DNA of 64,000 nucleotides from Myxococcus sp. RHSTA-1-4. GTDB lineage: Bacteria > Myxococcota > Myxococcia > Myxococcales > Myxococcaceae. Position 1 is the first letter of the stretch, and each line of letters begins with the position of its first letter. Made by a program: the position numbers and the translations under genes. Positions 37,356 to 43,217 of this stretch are shown here, piece after piece. The notes below the pieces were generated by a model that had not been told where the DNA came from, searched no databases, and saw only the letters and a list, made by a program, of their open reading frames with translations. Where the stretch lies: assembly GCF_020037125.1 (NCBI RefSeq), contig NZ_JAIQDG010000011.1, positions 62,001-126,000 on the forward strand. Reading direction: 5' to 3'.

Positions 37356-38669
37356 ATGGAACCCATCGTCATTCTTGGCGCGGGACTCGCGGGCCTGTCC
37401 ACCGCCCACTTCCTCCGGAGGCCCTGGCGCCTCATCGAGAAGTCCGACCGGGTCGGCGGCCTCATCAAGACCGAGGTCATCGATGGGTGTTATTTCGACC
37501 CCACCGGCCACTGGCTCCACCTGAGGGACCCGGAGATCCAGGAACTGGTGAACGGCACCTGGCTGCCGGGGCAGATGGTCCGCATCCAGCGCAAGGCGGG
37601 CATCTTCACGCGCGGGGTGTTCACCCGCTTCCCGTACCAGGTCAACACCCACGGCCTGCCGCCGGAGGTGGTGTCGGAGAACCTCGTCGGCTACGTGGAG
37701 GCCATCTACGGCGAGAAGGGCCGGGCGCTGCGGGAGCGGGAGCCGGCCAACTTCGAGGAGTTCATCCTCCGCTACATGGGGGAGGGCTTCGCGAAGAACT
37801 TCATGGTGCCCTACAACCAGAAGCTCTGGACGGTGCACCCGCGCGAGCTGTCCGCCGCCTGGGTGGGGCGCTTCGTGCCGAGGCCGAACCTCAAGGAGGT
37901 GGTGGACGGGGCGCTGGGGGCCGGCAGCGACGCGGTGGGCTACAACGCGTCCTTCCTCTACCCGCGCGAGGGTGGCATCGAGAGCCTCGCCCGCGCCATG
38001 CTGCGCCACCTCCAGGGCGGTGAGCTGAGCGTCAACACCGAGCCCACCGCCATCGACTGGAAGGCCCGCAAGGTGACGCTGTCGGATGGCCGCGTGCTGC
38101 CGTACTCGGGGCTGGTGTCCAGCATCTCACTGCCGGGGCTGGTGCAGCTGCTGGCGAAGGGCGGCCCGGGCGTGCCCGACTCCGTCATGGCCGCGTCGAA
38201 GCGGCTGCGCGCCACCACTGTCACCTACGTGGCAGTGGCCGCGCGCGGGGCCAACCGCCAGCCCTGGCATTGGATCTACCTGCCGGAGCCGGAGTTCCAC
38301 ACGTACCGCATCGGCTCGCCCTCGGCGGTGTACGCGCCGTTGGCGCCGCCGGACACCTCCACCTTCTACGTGGAGTACAGCCACCACGGGGAGCTGTCCC
38401 CCGCCACGGCGGAGAAGTACGCGGTGGAGGACCTGCTGCGCTCGCGGATGATTCATTCGGCGGACGACGTGCTCTTCGCCCACGCTCGGGAGATTCCGCA
38501 CGCGTACGTGCTCTATGACGAGGCGTACGGCCCCGCGAAGGCGGAGATCCTCCGCTTCCTGGAGCACGCGGGCATCCTCATCGCCGGGCGATACGGGCAG
38601 TGGGAGTACTCCTCCATGGAGGACGCCATCCTCGCTGGCAGGGCCTGCGCCCGGACGCTGAACGGTTGA
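37356..38669 (+). CDS. FAD-dependent amine-oxidase / protoporphyrinogen-oxidase-like protein
   Basis: 437 aa. N-terminal dinucleotide motif IVILGAGLAGLSTAHFL followed by RVGGLIKTEVIDGCYFDPTG. The rest resembles the NAD(P)-binding_8/amino-oxidase group that includes UDP-galactopyranose mutase and protoporphyrinogen oxidase: KLWTVHPRELSAAWVGRFVP, YPREGGIESLARAMLRHL, and the C-terminal FAD contact GRYGQWEYSSMEDAILAGRA. The PxxKLWT-like stretch and the context of a glycosyltransferase and deacetylase favour a role on a sugar, possibly UGM-like, but the substrate is not certain. It heads a five-gene plus-strand set (39 bp to the next gene) and diverges from the giant TPR gene. Confidence 0.75.
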   Translation: MEPIVILGAGLAGLSTAHFLRRPWRLIEKSDRVGGLIKTEVIDGCYFDPTGHWLHLRDPEIQELVNGTWLPGQMVRIQRKAGIFTRGVFTRFPYQVNTHGLPPEVVSENLVGYVEAIYGEKGRALREREPANFEEFILRYMGEGFAKNFMVPYNQKLWTVHPRELSAAWVGRFVPRPNLKEVVDGALGAGSDAVGYNASFLYPREGGIESLARAMLRHLQGGELSVNTEPTAIDWKARKVTLSDGRVLPYSGLVSSISLPGLVQLLAKGGPGVPDSVMAASKRLRATTVTYVAVAARGANRQPWHWIYLPEPEFHTYRIGSPSAVYAPLAPPDTSTFYVEYSHHGELSPATAEKYAVEDLLRSRMIHSADDVLFAHAREIPHAYVLYDEAYGPAKAEILRFLEHAGILIAGRYGQWEYSSMEDAILAGRACARTLNG

Positions 38670-38708
38670 CGGCCCGGCCCCCGCCCCATATCTGAGGGAC
38701 CCAATTCC

Positions 38709-39419
38709 ATGGCCCCGCACCTCTCCGTCGTCATTCCCGTCTACAACGAGGAGTCCATCATCGCCTCGGCGGCGGAGGAGCTCCGCCAGGGGCTGGATGC
38801 GCGGGGGCTCGACTACGAAATCATCTTCGCGGAGAACGGCTCGCGCGACGCCACGCCGGGCATCCTTGAAGACCTGTGCGCGAAGAACCCGCGCCTGCGC
38901 TGGTTCCACTCGGAGCGGCCCAACTACGGCTCCGCGCTCAAGGCCGGCATCACCATGGCCCGGGGCACCTACGTCATCTGCGACGAAATCGACCTGTGCG
39001 ACCTCACCTTCTACGACGCGGCGCTGCCGCGGCTGGAGCGGGGCGAGGCGGACATGGTGGTGGGCTCCAAGGCGGCCAAGGGCGCCAGCGACCAGCGCCC
39101 GCTGGTGCGCCGGGCGGCCACGCGCGTGCACAACAAGCTGCTGAAGGTGGCGCTGGGCTTCAAGGGCACGGACACGCACGGGCTGAAGGCCTTCCGCCGC
39201 GAGGCGCTGCTGCCCGTCATCCAGAAGTGCGTGGTGGACATGGACGTGTTCGCCAGCGAGTTCGTCATCCGCGCCTGGCGCGAGGGGCTGAAGGTGGTGG
39301 AAATCCCCATCCAGCTCCACGAGAAGCGCCAGCCCTCCATCCACCTGTTCAAGCGCGTGCCCAACGTCCTCAAGAACGTGGGCAAGCTGTTCTACGTCAT
39401 CCGCATCGCCGGGAAGTGA
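38709..39419 (+). CDS. Family 2 glycosyltransferase, DPM1/ArnC-like without TM helices
   Basis: 236 aa GT-A fold. VVIPVYNEESIIASAAEELR opens the nucleotide-sugar site; ENGSRDATPGILEDL and YGSALKAGITMARGTYVICD follow. Where family members usually have a DADxQ motif this protein has DEIDLCD, keeping the acidic pair. TDTHGLKAFRREALLPVI is typical of polyprenyl-phosphate sugar transferases. It lacks the C-terminal TM pair of ArnC. It probably transfers a sugar to a lipid phosphate in the cytoplasmic leaflet, giving a donor used by later enzymes. It starts 39 bp after the FAD enzyme. Confidence 0.8.
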   Translation: MAPHLSVVIPVYNEESIIASAAEELRQGLDARGLDYEIIFAENGSRDATPGILEDLCAKNPRLRWFHSERPNYGSALKAGITMARGTYVICDEIDLCDLTFYDAALPRLERGEADMVVGSKAAKGASDQRPLVRRAATRVHNKLLKVALGFKGTDTHGLKAFRREALLPVIQKCVVDMDVFASEFVIRAWREGLKVVEIPIQLHEKRQPSIHLFKRVPNVLKNVGKLFYVIRIAGK

Positions 39420-39447
39420 GCCCCGGGCTCCAGGAAGGGCGGGCACC

Positions 39448-40386
39448 GTGAGGCTGGCGTCCATCTCCGTCGACCTGGACTCGCTGCCGCACTACTGCCG
39501 CATCCACGGCCTGCCGGAGTCGCTGCTGGACGCGCGCGCCCGCACCCTGGTCCACGCGGTGGCGGTGCCCCGCTTCCGTGAGCTGCTGGACGCGCTGGGC
39601 GTGCCGGGCACCTTCTTCGCCATTGGGGAGGACTTGGAGTCGGACCCGGGCGCCGCCTCGGGGATGCGCGCGGCCCACGCGGCGGGCATCGAGGTGGCCA
39701 GCCACAGCCACTCGCACGACTACGCGCTCACCCGCCGGGGGCCCGCCGTCATCCGCGAGGACCTGGCGCGAGCGGACGCGGCCATCCTCGCGGCCACGGG
39801 CGTCCGTCCGGAGGGCTTCCGCGCCCCGGGCTACACGCTGAACGCGGACCTCTACGCGGCCACGGCGGAGCTGGGCTACCGGTACGGCTCGTCCGCGTTC
39901 CCCGCCGCGCCGTACTACGCGGCCAAGGCGGCGGTGATGGGAGCGCTGGCGCTGATGGGCCGGCCGTCGCGCTCGGTGCTGGACACGCCGCGGGTGCTGC
40001 TGGCGCCCCGGGTGCCCTACCGGCCCGACCCGGCCCGGCCGTACCAGCGGGGGACGGGCGCGGTGCTGGAGCTGCCCATGGCGGTGACGCCGGCCGTGCG
40101 CTTTCCCTTCATCGGCACCTTCGCCACCACGCTGCCGCTGCCCCCCCTGCGCGCGGCCTGGCGCGCGTGCCGGAAGGACGCCTTCTTCAACTTCGAGCTC
40201 CACGGGGTGGACGTCCTGGACGCGTCCGACGGGATTCCTCCCGCGCTCGTCCGCCAGCAGCGGGATTTGCGCGTGAGCGCCACCCGGAAGATGGAGCGGC
40301 TGCGCGAGGTGTTCGGCTGGCTGAAGGCGGAGTGTGACGTCGTCACCCTGCGCGAGGCCGCCGGAAGGCTCTCCGCCACGCCGTGA
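39448..40386 (+). CDS. Polysaccharide deacetylase (NodB homology) family protein
   Basis: 312 aa, GTG start at 39448 after GGAAGGGCGGG. Motif 1 SVDLD provides the catalytic Asp pair, motif 2 is SHSHSHDY (metal His residues), motif 3 is RAPGYTLNADL, and late in the protein NFELHGVDVLD carries the second His. It resembles ArnD-like and lipid-linked sugar deacetylases more than extracellular chitin deacetylases; no signal peptide is present, so it works in the cytoplasm or at the inner membrane. Together with the preceding GT2 it suggests removal of an acyl group from a lipid-linked amino sugar. It starts 28 bp after the GT2 stop. Confidence 0.82.
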   Translation: MRLASISVDLDSLPHYCRIHGLPESLLDARARTLVHAVAVPRFRELLDALGVPGTFFAIGEDLESDPGAASGMRAAHAAGIEVASHSHSHDYALTRRGPAVIREDLARADAAILAATGVRPEGFRAPGYTLNADLYAATAELGYRYGSSAFPAAPYYAAKAAVMGALALMGRPSRSVLDTPRVLLAPRVPYRPDPARPYQRGTGAVLELPMAVTPAVRFPFIGTFATTLPLPPLRAAWRACRKDAFFNFELHGVDVLDASDGIPPALVRQQRDLRVSATRKMERLREVFGWLKAECDVVTLREAAGRLSATP

Positions 40387-40503
40387 GGGCCCCGGGCCTC
40401 TGTCCTCCGGGTGACGTCGCCCGCGCCGGGGGTGGCCCGAAAAAGGGTGCCGCCGGTGGGCCGGACCTCCCGGAGAGCAGGCCGGTGGTGTAGACACCAG
40501 CAC

Positions 40504-41358
40504 ATGCTGGAGCGCCTCACCGACCGAGTGAAGAAGGGCCTGCGCGGCTGGACGGACCGGCTGGCCACCGACGAGCAGAAGGACCGGCTCCTGGCCCTGG
40601 CCCGCCCGGAGAACGAGTACGGGGTGGACCCGTTCGGCTACAACCTCGACTTCAGCCTGTCCGCCGTGGCGCCCTTCCTGTGGCTCTACCGGAACTACTT
40701 CCGGGTGGAGACGTACGGCATCGAGAAGGTCCCCGCCGGCCGGGTGCTGCTGGTGTCCAACCACTCGGGGCAGCTCCCGCTGGACGGCGCCATGATTGGC
40801 GTCTCCATGATGCTGGAGGCCAGCCCGCCGCGCGCCATCCGCAGCATGGTGGAGAAGTGGGTGCCCTCGCTGCCGTACGTGTCCACCTTCATGGCGCGCA
40901 TGGGGCAGATTGTCGGCACGCCGGAGAACTGCCGCCGGCTGCTGGAGGCGGAGGAGGCCATCCTCGTCTTCCCCGAGGGCACCCGCGGCATCAACAAGCT
41001 GTGGCCCCAGCGCTACCAGCTCCAGGAGTTCGGCCTGGGCTTCATGCGGCTCGCGCTGGAGACGCACACCCCCATCGTCCCCATCGCCGTGGTGGGTGCC
41101 GAGGAGCAGGCCCCCGCGCTCCTGGACCTCAAGCCCGTGGCGAAGCTGCTCGGCTTCCCGTCCTTCCCCGTCACCCCCACCGGGCTGCCCATTCCGCTGC
41201 CCACCAAGTACCGCATCTATTACGGGGACCCGCTGCGCTTCACCGGCCGCCCGGATGACGAGGACAGTGAATTGGACAAGAAGGTCCGCACCGTGAAGGC
41301 CGCCATCCAGTCCATGCTGCACCAGGGCCTCAAGGAGCGCCGGGGGGTGTTCTGGTGA
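40504..41358 (+). CDS. 1-acylglycerol-phosphate acyltransferase-like (LPLAT) protein
   Basis: 284 aa from ATG 40504; a longer frame to 40411 is rejected because it begins in low-complexity arginine-rich sequence. Block I is VSNHSGQLPLDGAMI, an MGAT-type variant of the HX4D motif; block III VFPEGTRGINKLW supplies the glycerol-phosphate-binding part, and PIVPIAVVGAEEQAP is block IV. It should acylate a glycerol- or glycolipid acceptor at the membrane. It lies 117 bp after the deacetylase, and its stop overlaps the epimerase start by 4 bp. Confidence 0.85.
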   Translation: MLERLTDRVKKGLRGWTDRLATDEQKDRLLALARPENEYGVDPFGYNLDFSLSAVAPFLWLYRNYFRVETYGIEKVPAGRVLLVSNHSGQLPLDGAMIGVSMMLEASPPRAIRSMVEKWVPSLPYVSTFMARMGQIVGTPENCRRLLEAEEAILVFPEGTRGINKLWPQRYQLQEFGLGFMRLALETHTPIVPIAVVGAEEQAPALLDLKPVAKLLGFPSFPVTPTGLPIPLPTKYRIYYGDPLRFTGRPDDEDSELDKKVRTVKAAIQSMLHQGLKERRGVFW

Positions 41359-42302
41359 GCCCCGCGTCCAGCAGTGGCTCGAGGCCGGCCGTCGTCGTCA
41401 CGGGCATCAGCGGCAACCTCGGCCGTACCCTCGCCAAGCTCCTCCACAAGCACGAGCGCATCATCGGCATCGACCGGCGCCCCTTCGTGGGCCGGCCGAA
41501 AGACGTGGAGATGTACGAGCTGGACCTGCGCAAGAAGAAGGCGGAGGACGTCTTCCGGAAGAACGAGGTCCGCGCCGTCATCCACATGGGCATCATGCAT
41601 GACCCGCGGATGAGCGAGGAGGAGCACCACTCCTTCAACGTCGTGGGCACCACGCGCCTGCTGGAGTACTGCGCGAAGTACGGCGTGAAGAAGGTGGTCG
41701 TCCTCTCCTCGGCCAACGTCTACGGCCCCAGCCCGGACAACTCCAACTTCCTCACCGAGGACGCGCCGCTGATGGCGGCCAGCCGCTTCTCCGGCGTGAG
41801 GGACCTCATCGAAGTGGACATGCTCGCGCATGGCTTCTTCTGGAAGCACCCCCACATCGAGACGGTCATCCTCCGCCCCGTCCACATCGTCGGGCCCACC
41901 ATCAAGAACGCGCCCTCCAACTACCTGCGCCTGCGCCGCCCGTGGGTGATGGCCGGCTTCGACCCCATGGTGCAGCTCATCCACGTGGAGGACGTGGCGC
42001 GCGCCATGGTGGAGGCCCTCCGCCCGGAGCCCAAGGGCGTCTACAACGTCGTGGGCCCCGGCGAGGTGCCCCTGTCCGCGGTGATGCGCGAGCTGGGCCG
42101 CAGCCCCATCCCCGTGCCGCACCCCGTGGCCCGCCCGCTCCTGCGCACGCTGTTCAAGTACCGGCTCGCCAACTTCCCGCCCCCGGAGCTGGACCACATC
42201 CAGTTCCTCTGCGCCGTGGATGGCAGCCGCTGGGTGAAGGACGTGGACTGGAAGCCGCGCCACTCCATGCGCGACACCATCCGCTCCGTCATCGGCGAGT
42301 AG
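41355..42302 (+). CDS. NAD-dependent epimerase/dehydratase-like (extended SDR), degenerate active site
   Basis: 315 aa, GTG start overlapping the acyltransferase stop (GTGA). The NAD motif VVTGISGNLGRTLAKLLHKH is intact and VVLSSANVYGPSPDNSNFLT is normal for the family. The usual YxxxK catalytic pair is missing: the equivalent stretch reads ASRFSGVRDLIEVDMLAHGF, with Phe and Arg in place of Tyr and Lys. LRPVHIVGPTIKNAPSNYLR and HVEDVARAMVEAL follow. It can probably bind NAD(P), but classical epimerase catalysis is doubtful; it may be a binding subunit. It ends the five-gene set. Confidence 0.8.
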   Translation: MSPASSSGSRPAVVVTGISGNLGRTLAKLLHKHERIIGIDRRPFVGRPKDVEMYELDLRKKKAEDVFRKNEVRAVIHMGIMHDPRMSEEEHHSFNVVGTTRLLEYCAKYGVKKVVVLSSANVYGPSPDNSNFLTEDAPLMAASRFSGVRDLIEVDMLAHGFFWKHPHIETVILRPVHIVGPTIKNAPSNYLRLRRPWVMAGFDPMVQLIHVEDVARAMVEALRPEPKGVYNVVGPGEVPLSAVMRELGRSPIPVPHPVARPLLRTLFKYRLANFPPPELDHIQFLCAVDGSRWVKDVDWKPRHSMRDTIRSVIGE

Positions 42303-42326
42303 CGACGGGAAAGTCCGAGAGCCCCC

Positions 42327-42340
42327 TGACATGGGTGTCA
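42327..42340 (+). promoter_or_regulatory. Palindrome TGACA-N4-TGTCA, distal candidate activator site
   Basis: TGACA at 42327-42331 and TGTCA at 42336-42340 form a perfect inverted repeat with a 4-nt spacer. It lies about 145 bp upstream of the sigma-54 -24 box, the usual range for an enhancer-binding protein. A second copy with the same spacing is at 42371-42386. Confidence 0.55.
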
Positions 42341-42370
42341 CGGCCCATGTGGCGCCCGGTGCCCTTGGGC

Positions 42371-42386
42371 CTGACAGCGATGTCAG
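42371..42386 (+). promoter_or_regulatory. Palindrome CTGACA-N4-TGTCAG, proximal candidate activator site
   Basis: CTGACA (42371-42376) and TGTCAG (42381-42386) with GCGA between. Centre-to-centre distance to the distal copy is 45 bp. About 98 bp separate it from the -24 element. Confidence 0.55.
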
Positions 42387-42483
42387 TACCGGCGGGGCAG
42401 GGCGGCCGGCCGGCCGGGCGCCTGTGACTGCAAGTCCTTGAATCTCCGAAGGGCGGGCCCGCTCCAGGGACATGCGGGTCCGC

Positions 42484-42499
42484 TGGCACTCGCATTGCT
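42484..42499 (+). promoter_or_regulatory. Sigma-54 (RpoN) promoter
   Basis: TGGCACTCGCATTGCT carries GG and GC elements exactly 10 bp apart and matches the consensus TGGCACG-N4-TTGCW at all positions but one. The predicted start is near 42510. There is no ORF with coding character between this promoter and the tandem terminators at 42595-42712. Two near-identical 10-bp palindromes (GCGGGCCCGC at 42453-42462 and GCGGGTCCGC at 42474-42483), 21 bp apart, abut its upstream edge. Confidence 0.7.
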
Positions 42500-42594
42500 C
42501 TAGGGAAGCCACGAAACGGCGCGGCGACGCGGGCCTGGAGAAACAGCGTCGCCTTTCGCCAGCGTGTCAGGGCGCTCCATTGGGGGGCTCCCGA

Positions 42595-42640
42595 CGCCTG
42601 ATGTCCCGGCCGGCCCCGGGACATCAGGCGGATTCTTGTA
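42595..42640 (+). terminator. Intrinsic terminator 1 of the small RNA locus
   Basis: Perfect 15-bp stem: CGCCTGATGTCCCGG (42595-42609) with CCGGGACATCAGGCG (42616-42630), loop CCGGCC, followed by GATTCTTGTA. The plus-strand T tract fixes the orientation. Confidence 0.8.
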
Positions 42641-42665
42641 GGGCGCCCCATAGGGGGGCTCCCGA

Positions 42666-42712
42666 CGCCCACCGCCTCGGCCGGCCCCGAGACGGTGGGC
42701 GGTTTCTTTTCT
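42666..42712 (+). terminator. Intrinsic terminator 2 of the small RNA locus
   Basis: CGCCCACCGCCTCGG (42666-42680) pairs with CCGAGACGGTGGGCG (42687-42701), 14 of 15 positions, the same CCGGCC loop as terminator 1, then GTTTCTTTTC. The stem sequence differs from terminator 1 at most positions yet stays paired. The end touches the stop of the convergent lipoprotein gene. Confidence 0.85.
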
Positions 42713-43127
42713 ACGGCAGCTCGCCCCCGAAGGGGCCCTCGAGCTGCCGCTCCAGCAGCCACACCCCGTCCCGGAAGACGAATTCCGACGTCACGAGGGC
42801 GGTCTGCTCGGAGGCGGACGGCAGGCGCATCCACTGGATGCGGCTCTGCACGGTGGCGCGCTGCCCGTCCTCGGAGAGCTTCACGTCCTCGATTTCATAG
42901 TCGGTGATGGTGAGGTCCCGGTCGTCGTGGAGCTCGAGGCGGGCCCGCTGGAAGTCCCCTTGCCGCTCCGGGACGATGAGGCGGGCCGCCGACCGGTAGT
43001 CCCTCCAACGGATGGCCTCGTGGAAGCGCTCCACGGTGGGCTTGAGTGCCTCCAGATTGGATTTCTTGGATGTGGTTGCGCACGCCCCGAGGACGAGCAC
43101 GAGGAAGAGGGCAGGCAGGCGTTTCAC
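42711..43127 (-). CDS. Small lipoprotein with an NTF2/SnoaL-like body
   Basis: 138 aa from GTG 43127, the only start giving a proper signal peptide: KRLPALFLVLVLGACATTSK with lipobox LGAC. The mature part (VERFHEAIRWRDYRSAARLI, DLTITDYEIEDVKLSEDGQR, EFVFRDGVWLLERQLEGPF) has the helix-then-curved-sheet pattern of NTF2-like proteins. No catalytic residues can be named. The frame stays open far upstream only because it runs antisense to the next gene. It diverges from that gene across 90 bp. Confidence 0.75.
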   Translation of the reverse strand: MKRLPALFLVLVLGACATTSKKSNLEALKPTVERFHEAIRWRDYRSAARLIVPERQGDFQRARLELHDDRDLTITDYEIEDVKLSEDGQRATVQSRIQWMRLPSASEQTALVTSEFVFRDGVWLLERQLEGPFGGELP

Positions 43128-43217
43128 GACGGGGACGGTAGCACCCGCCAGCCTCCCCGGACGAGGGCGCGGTGGTATGGTCCGGCTCCCTCCCGAGTAC
43201 CGGAGTCGCGAGCGCAC

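Larger units (their letters stand above)
42510..42712 (+). ncRNA. Candidate sigma-54-dependent small RNA with two tandem terminators
   Basis: A transcript from the sigma-54 promoter would run about 125 nt to a first terminator and about 200 nt to a second. It begins with a hairpin GGCGACGC/GCGTCGCC (42523-42530 with 42546-42553), then two 71-bp modules (42570-42640 and 42641-42711), each made of a conserved 29-nt left part (27 of 29 identical) and a long hairpin followed by a T-rich tail. The conserved part contains CATTGGGGGGCTCCCGACG or its close variant and would be single-stranded or weakly paired. It is not antisense to a gene along most of its length. M. xanthus Pxr is a known sigma-54-dependent small RNA; homology to it has not been tested. 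Confidence 0.6.

Noticed and set aside
42303..42710. Small protein gene in the sigma-54 gap
   Set aside because: Frames such as 42472-42900 run through the hairpins and into the antisense of the next gene; composition is not protein-like and no ribosome binding site stands out.
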